NCBI GenBank assembly: GCA_004369045.1
Contig: ML213521.1
Span: forward strand, 199,001-263,000
Source: Heliocybe sulcata
Taxonomy: Eukaryota; Basidiomycota; Agaricomycetes; Gloeophyllales; Gloeophyllaceae
Length of the DNA: 64,000 nucleotides
Direction: 5' to 3'
A model generated the notes under the pieces. It made no database searches, had not been told where the DNA came from, and was given only the letters and a program-made list of their open reading frames with translations. The position numbers were made by a program, and so were the translations under genes. Shown piece after piece: positions 12,146-24,175 of the stretch; position 1 is the first letter of the stretch, and each line of letters opens with the position of its first letter.

Positions 12146-13839
12146 TCGCCTATCGTGCCCGTCCGCGATATCACAGTCTTATATCGCGCACACGATTGTG
12201 AAACGCCTTCGTCATTTAGGCGGGATAGAAACGATCGAGGATTCTATGCCGATAATGACCTCGTCCGGGGCCTGCAACGCGCTCGGTGTCTCTAGATACG
12301 CTCATATATTACCAATTCCGCGAGGGCTATGATTTTGCGTGTATCCAGGATGGGCTGCGACAGGGTGCTCGACGGGCCGCAAGATATCCGGGTGCCGTCT
12401 GGGATGGCATTTTTGTGCATAGATATATGTTATATGTTTAACCGTCGGTGGTGCTCCCTTTTACTGGCGGCGCAGGTCTGAATGGGATTGAGGCGGGTTG
12501 TGCCGATATAGGCAATAAAGACCGTTTGAATGGCCAGTGCCGGCCGAACGGATCGGCAGTGTCTATCTCTATCGGATAGTATATAAGCAAACACAGTTCT
12601 TCACGAATGTGCCATCCGGCGGGGAAAGTGAGCGCCCCACATGTGTAGGTTCGAAGGTCTATCGTGCCCTACCATTTCGTCGACGGATTCCGCACTTGAA
12701 ACGTGAGACGCTGGCATAGCATACTGAGGCACCCAGTATATATCTAGGCACGGTGAGGGACGTGTTTGTACCTTCCTCTGACACTGCAAATGTAAGCCGA
12801 GCTTTGCAGATATCTCGATCCAGTTAGAGTTCCTTGATGGTGCGACTGCGGAACCGTGTGGCTGTGCCTCCGTTAAAGCTGTGCACGCTACAAATCATAT
12901 CCCACGATAGAGCCTTTCGTGCCTTTGCTCTTAACGGCTTTGCTCTTAACGGCCTTTGTTGCAGGTGGTCTGCTAAGGACTTTATGCGGGTGAGGTCTCT
13001 CATAGGAGTGATTTAAAGTGTTCCAGCTCTGGAATCCCTTCCTTTGAGCTTCCTTCCTCGGCGGATGTGGAATGCTCGCAATAAGTCGAGTGGATGGCTC
13101 TCACACTCGTCTCTGGGTCTGCTGCCAAGATTACGAGTCCTAAGGTGCCGGTGAAATCTACAATCAGTACGAGGATTGTGTAAGCTTTCGGCCCGATGCT
13201 GTGGGATGCCAGTGTTTGCACATGTCTCAGCATCGTCGGTGGCAAATGACTACTATAGCATAAGGCAAGATGGCCCCCGGGTTGAACAGCAAGCTCGAGA
13301 ATGGATCTAACTTGACTGCGTATGGTAGGTGTGTTAAATTTAACCTAGGCAATCTGTGCTTCTTCTGAACCTCTTTCGAAAGCGAGGCCGCACGCGGGCA
13401 TTCGCCACAGGCATGCTACCCGAGAGCATCGGCACCATAGCTGGGAACGACCTTGAACCAGGAAGTAGTATAAATATCCTCGCAGTAGCCTCGTTCGGTT
13501 GACAGGAACGCTTACCGTCCCGGTGTCTGTCATACCAAGGGTCACCCTTCTGTCCGAGTTTTATAGCAAACATGCCTATAACACGATCCTGCATAGGTAT
13601 GCGTCCCTCTCCCTCAGTGCTCTGCGGCTCTTCGGCTTTTATATGGAATGGGTCTGCGCCCGATGTCTAACTAGCTCGCTGCTGTAACGCTACCGCCGCG
13701 ACGGAGCTAGTTATGCTTCGCCCGACCGCAGCGGCCGATCTGCTGGATCGTGTGCATCACTTGGAAATGCATATAAAAGAGTACGAGAATGCAAACTCTC
13801 CTTCGGAAACGACCTACAGAGATTCTCAAAGACATCAAT
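12146..13839. other. Upstream region of the monooxygenase array
   Basis: No gene is supported. A minus open frame at 13000-13245 contains a hydrophobic segment but nothing I recognise. The right end carries the putative TATA box of monooxygenase A at 13771. The last 500 bp are probably promoter. Confidence 0.45.
13771..13778 (+). promoter_or_regulatory. TATA box of monooxygenase A
   Basis: ATATAAAA lies 69 bases before the ATG at 13840. Paralogues B and C have TATAAAG and TATAAAA at 50-75 bases before their own starts, which supports all three calls. Confidence 0.55.
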
Positions 13840-16073
13840 ATGACTCAGACTGCACCGATCCTCATCGTACGTCCACAATGTTACACACTCGAGTGTCACT
13901 ATCCACTAATAAGGAACTGCAGGCTGGCGCGGGTCCCGCAGGCTTAGTGCTTGCACTGGCACTTCGTCAGAACGGAGTACCAGTCCGCATTATCGATAAA
14001 GAACCCAAACATCACCTCGGAGCCCGCGCAGCCGGTATCATGGTGGGCTCCTTAATTCCGTGCACCAAAGTGTCTATTCGCTGAACATATCCAACAGCCT
14101 CGTACGCTAGAGTTCTACGACTTCCTAGGCGTCCTGCCGGACATCATGAAAGCCTCCACACAGCCGCCTATGTTCTGCGCATACAAGCTGCCCGGCGGGA
14201 CCGAGATCGAGGAGACGTATCCCATGTTTCTGAGTAACGAGCCAGCTCTGGACCGCCCCTACGTAAGCCGCTCGCGCTAGAGCTGCACAACGCACTGGGG
14301 TTGACCGTGTAACTTTGCAGCTGAACCCCCGCATTCTGTCTCAAGATATCAACCAGGCCGTCCTGCGCTCCCACTTGGCCAAGTACGATACCCTAGTAGA
14401 ACTTGGCACAGCGTTGCGTGATTTTGAGGATAAGGGCGACCATGTCGTCGCGTCCGTTGTCAAGAAGGGGCCGGATGGCGCGGAACGTAGCGAGTCGTAT
14501 GTCGCGAGTTATCTGGTGGGCGCCGACGGCGCGAGAGGTAATCCGTGTGACGCATTTTTTGATTTCTTCTATGCTCACTGAGCTTCGTAGGCGTCGTACG
14601 GAACAGGCTTGGCATGGCGTTCGACGGCGAGGCTTACGAGGGTCTGAACATGGTCTTCTCTGATGTCCGCATTGCCGGCCTTGGCGGGGAGGTAAGGGTA
14701 TCGGGACTTGTCGATAAAGTTCTCTCCTGACTTGCTATCACAGTACTGGCACAAATGGGGCGAGATGTCTGACCGAATGTGCGTGTGCCTGGAAAAAGCC
14801 CGTTTGTACAGCTAGCTCACCGGAAGCGCAATCAGGGTCACCCTCCGCCAGACGGAAGAAGGCGACCGGTTCTGGGTCCTGGGCGGCGGCAGGCAAATGG
14901 ACACTGCGAACCTGCGTGGCGAGCCCGAGTCGATGACGCAGTGGATCGCCGACGTGACTGGGCGTCGGGACATCAAAGTGACGGAGGTCCTTACCTTTGC
15001 GAGTTACAAGTTGAGTCGGCTCGCTGTCGACTCGTGCGTGGGGATCTGAAGGGCGAGCCGGTTGTAGACCGAACATGCGCATGGTCAGGGAGTTCAGCAA
15101 GGGGAGGGTTTATTTGGCGGGAGGTGCGTCGGATGGTAGGGACAAACTAATCGTGTTTCTGACTGGTTCCATCTAGATGCTGCACACATCCATAGTCCTG
15201 CTGGCGGGCAGGTCAGTCAAGTAGGGCATGACTTTAGCTCGCTCGATACTGACATCAGTCACAAGGGCATGAACAACGGAATATCCGATGCTGTAGGTGG
15301 CTCGCGACTTGAGTCTCACTGCTCTGACATGACATGTCCTTCAGTTCAGCTTAGCATGGCGCCTCTCCCTGGCCTACAAATCACTAGCCTCGACAGAACT
15401 GATGTCAAGTTATAGCGCGGAGCGCGCCCCGATTATCAAGACGATGCTTCAGAGGACAACAGCGCTGCTCGAAAACTCGAGCATCAGCTGGGGCAAGTTC
15501 GCTCTGAAGATGGGACCGAAGGACAAGCTCCCGCTCTTCCAGCTGGACCTCCACTACCGGTGGAGCCCGGTTATCGTCGATGGAATGCGCGAGAAGGCGC
15601 CTCCGAATGCCGGTCCGAACGGTAATATGAACCAAGGAGGGATCGTTCTCGCGGGCGACAGAGCCCCCGACGCACCCGGGCTGGTCGACTTGACTGGAAA
15701 TGACAGTTCAATGAAGACGCTCTTCCGCTATTTCAAGCCTACGCACCACACCGCGCTCCTCTTCACTTCCTCCACGGGGAGCCTTGACGCGTTTGTGTCT
15801 GCCCTGAAGCAGGTTCCCGGCGGTGTGGTCCGGTCGACGGTCGTGCTGCCGGGGACTGCCAGTGTGCGTCCGGATACGCAGGCCGAGGTCGACTGGAGAT
15901 CGAGAGCGGATTGTGCTTTGAAGGATTGTGAGGGGCACGCGTATGATGTTTATTGTGTGGGTGCACGTGGGGGCGATGTTGCGGTGATTGTTAGGCCGGA
16001 TGGGTATATTGGGGCGATAGTGAAGGACGGTGAGGGCGTAGCCAAGTATTTCCGGAAGATCGTTGCGGCGTAG
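13840..16073 (+). CDS. FAD-dependent monooxygenase A (phenol hydroxylase-like)
   Basis: Eleven exons encode 561 residues: 13840-13866, 13923-14042, 14098-14262, 14321-14537, 14591-14691, 14744-14778, 14836-15009, 15068-15123, 15177-15211, 15266-15292 and 15345-16073. It is a class A flavoprotein hydroxylase, using NAD(P)H and O2 to hydroxylate an aromatic-type substrate. Motifs are the dinucleotide fold AGAGPAG (residues 10-16), the DG motif LVGADGARG near 170-177 and the GD motif GDAAHIHSPAGGQ near 298-310. A thioredoxin-like C-terminal domain of the phenol hydroxylase type ends with VIVRPDGYIGAIV. It is the first of three tandem paralogues with identical intron positions. The substrate is unknown. 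A 27-nt first exon and a 27-nt tenth exon are shared by all copies. Confidence 0.9.
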
Positions 16074-18014
16074 AGCATTGTAGTAGGGTATTCTTTCGAA
16101 TACCAGGCATCCCAATATGTGTACTCTAATCCAGATTTTCCATCACTATTAAGATAGGGTTAGCTCGTGTACGACTAACTTGGTCATGCGAACCTTGACC
16201 GTTACGAACCGTGATTCTGCGAGTTTGATATATATCATCGTCAACACATTTGAGCCACGAGATTAGATTACGTCTCCTGCGCGATGCGGCCAGGCCGACG
16301 GAAAGGATCGGGACTTACCTTACAGGTCCATTCTGAGAGGACACTGTACAGCGTGTCTAGTTCTCAAGCCTAGTACGGCGTGACCTTAGGCCGCAACAGA
16401 AAAGATGGCTCAGTATTCAAGGGGAAAGGTGCTGGAAGCTCTCGAAGCAGATTTTACAGCTTCATAAATATCGACGCCGCACCAACGAGTGTCCCGGAGA
16501 TATCAGCGCGAACGTCATAAGAGTTCCCCAGAGCATATATCCGTGTGTTCGACAGTTCTGCAACAGATCACATCCAAAGACGCGCGAGGCTAGCACCGAA
16601 GAGAGTCTGCTTCAAACCCAGTCGCCATGCTGAAAGGAGGGTAACGGATGCCGTGGGCATGATGAGGAGGCGAATGACCCTGTGGTCTACTGAGAGTGGC
16701 TGCACGAGACCATCATCAGACTAAGCTTTACCGACCAGACCAGGCGACGGCGGTTATGCGGACGCCGGGTTAACCAGCCCAACTTGGACGGGAACTGCTA
16801 TAAATCCCTGTAGGTCCGAGAGTAGAGCCATTGCTGTCCATGAGAGAAGCAGACAGTCGGCTATATGGCCGCGAAAATCCGCAACCTATTTTGCGGATGG
16901 AGGTATCCTATGAGGTTGAGACTCATCGCCGTCGTATATGTAATGGCAATGTGTAATGCACGGTGGCCATCCGGACCGAGCGTACGCCGAAGCTTTTGTT
17001 TGGCCGCTGCATACCACGAATGCGCTCGAGAGCCGAGATAAGTAGACTTGGCAGAGGGGGAAAATCTCACAGGATCTCTCAAAGGATGATTAGTTGTCAC
17101 AAATCAGGTGTATCGCGCAGCCTTCTGAAGGTAGAGATACAACATTAGCCTTGCTATTCGCATTAGTAGTTGGATACATACAGCAGTTCCGTAGAGAATT
17201 TACAGATGGGCCTACAGTGTGCGAGCGAAGGGTGGTGTTGAGATAATTCCTTTGAAGCATCTTTTGATACCTGGTGGGCATGCAAATCGGATTTCAAGCT
17301 GGTACGAGGGAATACAGCGCGGTAGCGGTCATGGAGGGCATATGGCAAGCGTAATATTGATGAGGTTTGTCGTAGCAGAGTCACAAAGAGTCACAACGGA
17401 TTATGTCACGTTTTTGTTACGTCGGTAGCTCATGCTGTATTTGCTTGCCATCCCCGACAACTGAAGATATCTCCATTCTTCTCGCACGACTGCTCTACTA
17501 ATGTAAATATACTTACACGTATCAAGAAAGCCGCCTAACCCAGTGAACGGGACTGTTGTATTCGAGTAAGTTATGCAAACAACGGCGTTTTGACAGAACT
17601 CCTGGAGGGATATGACAGACAACTCTGAATCGTCATTGATGCTTAAAGACAGGTGAGCAATTTTTCAGGCAGCCCGTAAGACTCAGCCCTTGTAGACAAA
17701 CTTACGCAACTGGGGCCGCGCAACCATACACTGGTTAGAAATGCCGTAAACCGGCAGAGTAAGCGGACCGTGTCGGCGCTCGTCTTTCCATCGCTGAAGC
17801 TTGAAGCACGGGCAAGGTATCTATTGACGCTGAGATCACGTCTATCTTTTCGAAGGAGTTACGTATCATGGTCTGACCGCAGTCTCTGATGGTCTCAGAA
17901 TGGGCCGCAATTAGCATGCCAATGAAGCTTGCGAATGGGTATAAAGGAGCCTGAGGGACAAGTGGCTTTCCCCAGAGCAGCTCCAGATACTCCGGAATCT
18001 ACTAGAGAATAAAT
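16074..18014. other. Spacer between monooxygenases A and B
   Basis: This is 1.9 kb without a supported gene. Open frames are short and unrelated to the flanking enzymes. The right end holds a TATA-like TATAAAG at 17940, about 75 bases before the B start. I found no long repeat. Confidence 0.45.
17940..17946 (+). promoter_or_regulatory. TATA box of monooxygenase B
   Basis: TATAAAG lies about 75 bases before the putative ATG at 18015, at a position like those of paralogues A and C. Confidence 0.45.
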
Positions 18015-20254
18015 ATGCACAGACTTCACCGATTCTTATCGTACGTCCACGCCAGCGTACTCAGGTTTATCGCTTCTGCTTCTAGCTGACATCGGATCTC
18101 AGGCAGGCGCAGGTCCTGCTGGACTGGTGGCGGCACTGGCGCTTCGCCAGAATGGAGTCCAAGTTCGTATCATCGACAAAGAACTGACATATCACATCGG
18201 AGCACGCGCATCCGGTATTATGGTGAGCTCTTTTGCTCCCTGTATTAGCCTGGAGATTGACGGATGGCATATTGTAGCCCGTACTCTGGAAATTTACAAC
18301 TCCCTCGGGGTCCTCCCTGATATTATGGCAGCGTCGGCGCCGCCGCCTTTGATATGCGACTACAAGCTCCCAGGTGGAACTGAGATTGCGGAAGTCTACC
18401 ACATCCTTCCGCACAACCGTCCAACGCCCGATCGTCCCCATGTGAGCTTCTCTTGTTTAGCACTCGCCATACATTCGGTCTCACTGCATCGCTTCGCAGT
18501 TGAATCCCTGCACCCTGTCACAGAATCTCAACGAGGCTATCTTACGCTCGCATTTATCCAGGTATGGTACCCAAGTAGAACTGGGCACAGAGCTGCACGG
18601 CTTCGAGGACAAAGGGGACCATATCGTCGCATCCATCGTCAAGAAAGGGCCGGATGGCAGTGAACACACCGAGTACTACAATGCGAGTTATCTGGTGGGA
18701 GCCGACGGTGCCAAAGGTGAGCTATGCCAGCGTATGCTCTTTCTTTCAGCTGTCTTCACGAACATTGTAGGGATTGTAAGGAAAAGGCTTGGCATGACGT
18801 TTGATGGCGAGGCCTACGATGGCTTGAATATGGTATTTTCCGATATACGCATTCGCGGCCTCGACCACAGGGTAAGTACTCAGCATCAGCCTTGAAGTTC
18901 TCTACTCACCCTCCCGTAACAGCACTGGCACAAATGGGGCGAGATGACCGAGGCCATGTGAGTTAACTTTAGATTATTCCGACCTATGCATGGCATGAAC
19001 GTCTATACAGGATTTTGCTCCGCTATACGGAAGAAGGCGATCGTTTCTGGCTGCTGGCAGGCGGTAAGGCAATGGACACTACCAACCTGCGTGGCGAGCC
19101 AGAATCGATGAAACAGTGGATAGCTGCCCTGACCGGCCGTCATGATATCGAAGTTATGGAGGTCCTTACCTTCACGAATTACAAGTTGAGTTGAATACAG
19201 TTTTGGTGGGGGAATTGAGATACGACCGCTAGTATTGTAGGCCGCAGATGCGCATGGTCAAAGACTTCAGCAAGGGAAGGGTTTACTTAGCCGGAGGTGC
19301 GTCCGACATAAATAGCGCATCAGCTGCAAGTTCTAATCGGTCTATCCCAGATGCCGCCCACGTTCACAGTCCTGCTGCTGCACAGGTGAGCATGACACAG
19401 TGTTAGACTTCAAGAAAAGTGCGCTGACATCCCATTCTAAGGGCATGAACAACGGAATATCCGATGCGGTCAGTGACCTTTGTAGTTCTAGTCTTACTTT
19501 TCCTGACGAGTATGGTATTCAGTTCAACTTAGCATGGCGCCTCGCCTTGGCGTACAGGTCGCTGGCCTCAACAGATCTGATGTCCAGTTATACCCAGGAG
19601 CGCGCTCCGATCATCAAGACCATGCTTCACAGAACAACGGCACTGATGAATGAAAACAGCACTACATTCGGGAAGTTTGCTTCAAAGATGGGCAGGCAGG
19701 ACAGGCTTCCGGTCTTCCAGCTTGATCTGCACTACCGATGGAGCCCCGTTGTCCTCGAAGATCCGCCGTCCAGTAAGGCTGCGGGCAGCGGTGGTCACAG
19801 TGCTCCGGACGACGTGGAACCTGTTCACGCCGGCAACAGAGCTCCAGACGCCCCTGGAATCGTCGAGTTGCGCAACGGCGATAATTCAGTGAAGACACTT
19901 TTCCATTACTTCAAGCCTACGCACCATACGGCTCTCATTTTTACTTCCTCCAAAGTAGCCGCTATCGCCTTCGTATCTGCGTTGGAGAGGATACCGGCGG
20001 ACGTCGTGCGCTCGGCCCTTGTGCTCCCACGCACCGCCAGCGTGCGCATGGACAACGTCGACTCCGAGTTCGACTGGATATCGAAGGTTGATTATCCGCT
20101 CAAGGATTGCGAGGGACAAGCGTACGACATTTATTCTGTGGCTTTGTATGGCGGTGATGTTGCGGTGATTGTCAGGCCAGACGGTATGATAGGTGCAATA
20201 GTGAAAGACGGTGAAGGTGTGGCCAAGTATTTCCAGAGAATCCTTACCGCGTAG
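18015..20254 (+). pseudogene. FAD-dependent monooxygenase B, frame broken in two places
   Basis: It has the same 11-exon plan as A and C: 18015-18040, 18103-18222, 18278-18441, 18500-18716, 18771-18871, 18923-18957, 19011-19184, 19241-19296, 19351-19385, 19442-19468 and 19523-20254. Exons 4-11 are clean and match A and C in length and motifs (LVGADGAKG, GDAAHVHSPAAAQ). Exon 1 is 26 nt where A and C have 27. Exon 3 is 164 nt where they have 165, with one C missing right after the acceptor. Each loss shifts the frame. Reading through intron 2 is open and restores the exon 2 to exon 3 frame with 19 extra codons, but exon 1 still lacks an in-frame ATG. It is either a recent pseudogene or a gene using another start. 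Sequencing error is possible. Confidence 0.75.
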
Positions 20255-20738
20255 GATATTGATTTATCACATACCCTTCGGGCTCGATACCAATACTATA
20301 CAGTACTGAAAAGTCCTTCCTTTCAAACGTCCGGCTACCCCATTAATCTCATGGAATTATGGCATAGCTATACTTATATCGGAGAAGAGATTCTTCTGAG
20401 ACACAGATGTCTTCGTCAGGAGAGTATATATATGCTCCAGCGTCTCTATACGTGGAAATATCTTATTTGGGTCACCTTATACACCATGCAGTGAGATACC
20501 GTCGGGCACACTGCCCATCACCGATCCCGCCGGCTTCATATTTACTCCGGTCAACTCTGGAGGACTCGGAAGCATCTTCGACTTCCGCGTCATCATGTAG
20601 ACTATCATCGTCGCCTTCCTCCAAGACAGGATGCTTACCAGTCTACATGCTGAGTCTTCACTCCTGGTACCTGGTACTAGTTGGGTCTTGAGTGCATTTC
20701 AACGATACCTGGCTTAAAGCACAACAGGTGCTCGACAT

Positions 20739-20803
20739 TAGACTTGCTGGCGGATGTCTCCTCAGTGAAACTGAGTACTATGCGGGCAACGGGAATACAC
20801 AGG
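20739..20803 (+). repeat. Short dispersed repeat, copy 1
   Basis: The block beginning TAGACTTGCTGGCGGA and continuing through CTCCTCAGTGA to a GCGGGCAACGGG stretch recurs with a few changes at 53809-53870. It may be a fragment of an old element. No terminal structure is visible. Confidence 0.45.
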
Positions 20804-21245
20804 GAGCTCGACATTACAAGGCTCCCAGTTCTTGGAACAAACAGGATCAGACAGCATCTGACCCGCAACAACCGGCCCAGCGGGGGCAAAATGCAAAGCT
20901 CTTTCACCATCGAGTCGCCGACTCCCTCGTCGGAGGGTGTCTGTCTGCTGTCAATCTGCTAAGCATCGATGTGTCAGCCCTGGCCGTGGTTTGCGAAACC
21001 TGGCTCGTCGGACGCAGAGTCTCCGAGTCCCCGGAGGCTCAGGTACTCCCAGGGAATCTGCATAGAATGCACCTATTGTGGCCGTGACTTTGTGACTATT
21101 ATAGGACGCATGATGCTATCCACTTCTCACAGACGTAAGGTCATTCGGGTCCATGAAGTTATTTACTCACATGGTCCCGACTGCAGCGGCAGGTATCTTA
21201 AGCCTCACTACACCTGTCACCGACGCATCAGGAAGAGCAGGGATG

Positions 21246-21252
21246 TATAAAA
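21246..21252 (+). promoter_or_regulatory. TATA box of monooxygenase C
   Basis: TATAAAA lies 56 bases before the ATG at 21302. Confidence 0.55.
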
Positions 21253-21301
21253 TCCGCATGGAACAAGCTTTAGGGCATAATATCGTTCAATCGCCTGAGA
21301 A

Positions 21302-23524
21302 ATGTCTGAAACGCCTCCAATCCTCATCGTGCGTTTGACTTCATCTCCATGAATCCTGGCTAACAGGAATACTAGGCGGGTGCAGGTCCTGTGGGCCTGG
21401 TGCTAGCTCTTTGTCTGCGCCAGAATGGAGTGCCCGTCCGCATCATCGACAAAGACTTAACGCATCATGTCAGAGCCAGAGCATCTGGCATCATGGTAAC
21501 TTATCTTTCTTCAAGGTCTCGCTGGAGTGAGATACTGACATCCATGGTACGAAGCCTCGCACTCTGGAAATTTACAACTTTCTCGGTATTCTATCCGACG
21601 TGATGAAAGCTTCCCGTCCCGCTCCGACCCTGTGCAACTACGAGCTCCCTGGAGGTACCAAAGTCGCCAGCACGTTCCCGATGTTTGTATACAACGAGCC
21701 TAGGCCAGACCGTCCCTACGTAAGTGGACTCATGATTTCCTGTATTTTTATAGAACTCATAACGTGTTTCTTGTAGTTGAACGTCCGCACATTGGCTCAG
21801 AACATCACTATGTCTATATTGCGCTCTTATCTGGCCAAATTGGACTGCGAAGTTGAGCTAGGGACCGCATTGGACAGCTTCGAAGATCGCGGAGACCACA
21901 TCCTCGCGAAGCTCGTACGCAAAGCGTCCGATGGGACTGAAGTGACGGAGTCATACACAGCGAGTTATTTGGTAGGAGCCGACGGGTCTCATAGTGAGCA
22001 AGTTCACCTGGCGCGAGACCTAACTGCTCAGCGGTAAAATAGGCATTGTCAGGAAGAGGCTCAACATTGCCTTCGATGGAGAGCCTTTTGAGCAGATGAA
22101 CATGCTATTCGCTGATGTCCGCATTCGCGGCATCGAGAACACGGTGTGTATATTCCGCCTAAGTTGGTTATTATGGCTCACCCAGTCTGTCAGCACTGGA
22201 ATAAATGGGGCGAGCTGGCGGATTGCATGTAAGCTACTTTTGGTGCTTGCGCATGACTATCTAAACATGGCGTTCATCACAGGGTCACCATCCGCAAGAC
22301 AGAGAACGAGGATTCATACTGGTTGCTAGCAGGAGGCGGCAACTTCGACCCTACAAGCGTCAGAGGGGAGCCAGAGTACTTAACGGAATGGATTGGGAAG
22401 ATGACCGGTCGCGACGATATTAAAGTCGTCGCGGTTCAGACATTCGCGAATTACAAGTTGAGCGGAGCCTAAGTCTTGACGTTTGTGGCTAAACTCAAAC
22501 ATCCACTACTTAGGCCGCAAATGCGGATGGTCCAGCAGTTTAGCAAGGGAAGGGTCTACCTAGCAGGAGGCATGTTTCTCGCGCGATCTCCGGCTGTCCG
22601 TTCATTGAAAACATCTCTTCTCAGACGCTGCACATGTCCACAGCCCCGCGGGTGGACAGGTAAGCAACTTCCCTTGCTTGTGCCCCGAATGGCGCTGATA
22701 TACCGGTCTCAGGGTATGAATAACGGAGTAGGGGACGCAGTATGTGTCTCCATTTGCTTTCGATCACCATCGTCTGACGGACGTTACACCAGTATGCTCT
22801 GGCGTGGCGACTTTCCTTAGCATACAGGAATCTGGCTTCGGAAGGACTCCTATCAAGCTATACCGAGGAGCGTGCGCCTATTATCAAGGGCATGCTGGAG
22901 AGGACAACCGCCCTGCTGAAGAAAGCCTCGATTGAGTGGGGGTCATTTGGGACGCTTGCCAATGAGGATCCCAAACGAAAACACAAGCTGCCTCTATACC
23001 AGTTGGACCTGCATTACCGTTGGAGCCGAGTCGTCTCTGAAGAGACGTCATACACCCGCCGCGCGATTGGAGATGAGGATGAGGACGACCTCGTGCGCGC
23101 AGGCGACAGGGCGCCCGACGCGCCTGGTCTGGTCGATCTATCGCCCACCGAATCCTCCATGAAGACGCTCTTCCAATACTTCAAGCCGACTCATCACACA
23201 GCCCTAATTTTCTCATCGTCAGAAACGGCAATTGAGGCCTTCGTGTCGGCCTTGGCTGTCGTCCCGGCGAATGTCGTGCGCTCTGTCGTGATACTTCCGG
23301 GCGATACCGTGGTGCGTGCGGATAACATCGACAGCGACTTCGCATGGAGGTCGCGTGTGGATCATGTTCTGAAGGACTGCGGCACGCACGCATACAAGAT
23401 TTACGCTGTAGATTTGTCCAAAGGCGACGCCGCCATAATTGTCAGACCGGATGGCATGGTGGGGGCCATCGTGGAAGGTGCGGACAGCATCAAGAGATAT
23501 TTCCGGAATATCCTCAGAGTGTAG
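21302..23524 (+). CDS. FAD-dependent monooxygenase C (phenol hydroxylase-like)
   Basis: Eleven exons encode 562 residues: 21302-21328, 21376-21495, 21555-21719, 21777-21993, 22043-22143, 22194-22228, 22283-22456, 22514-22569, 22625-22659, 22713-22739 and 22793-23524. Domains are as in paralogue A: AGAGPVG near residues 10-16, LVGADG near 170, DAAHVHSPAGGQ near 300 and a thioredoxin-like C-terminal domain. It is the most diverged of the three. Some landmarks changed: the residue after the DG motif is Ser instead of Ala, and GISDAF became GVGDAY. Intron 8 (22570-22624) starts with GC, not GT, in a GGAG|GCATGT context, where A and B have GTGCGT. Its frame is otherwise open, so it is probably functional. 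Confidence 0.88.
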
Positions 23525-24175
23525 TGTAGTCGTAGAGACAGATCGTATTTCGATGTCTTGCGGACATTCGCAGCTGCGGAGTAACACTTGAGAACATCAT
23601 ATGTACGACTGTCAGGTCCTGGATATTCACGGCCTTACATTCTTACGTTTGGCTTCTCGCCGTGTTATCTTCATTCGGTGGACCCGAACCCGGATGCATG
23701 TTATGAATCTGCGCAGGAGTATGCGAGTAACTGCCTCGACCTCATGAGCGCACTGCCTGTCGCGTATTAGCTCTGCAACGTAAAGATCTCGTACACAGTT
23801 GCTAGGAGCCTGCGACTCACCCCACATAATCCGAACTCTGACACGATCGCACGCACGATCAGAGGCATGGATGTGGCGGGCTATGTCGTACACCGGAGAG
23901 TACGGGCTATTGGTACTTGCCATTGAACTTGAAGATCGAGTTCGCCAAGACACAGTCCTCTTCGGCTATAACGTGTGATTAACAGCGCCTCGGCACGGGA
24001 TAGCAATCGTCCTCGACTCGGAGAAGCAGATGCGATAAGCTTTCACGTAGATTCGATTAGCCCACGGGTATAAGCGCACCCAAAGAAACCGGAGCTGTTA
24101 TAGTAAGCCATATACCTGAGACAAACATTTTAAGTAATTATACCAGCCCTAGAGTACACACGTCCTTCGCCACCT
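23525..24175. other. Convergent intergenic region
   Basis: This lies between the stop of monooxygenase C and the stop of the RSC-like gene. Short open frames only; nothing recognised. Confidence 0.5.

Larger units (their letters stand above)
20255..21301. other. Spacer between monooxygenases B and C
   Basis: No gene is supported. A segment near 20739-20803 resembles one near 53809-53870. The promoter of C lies at the right end. Confidence 0.45.
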
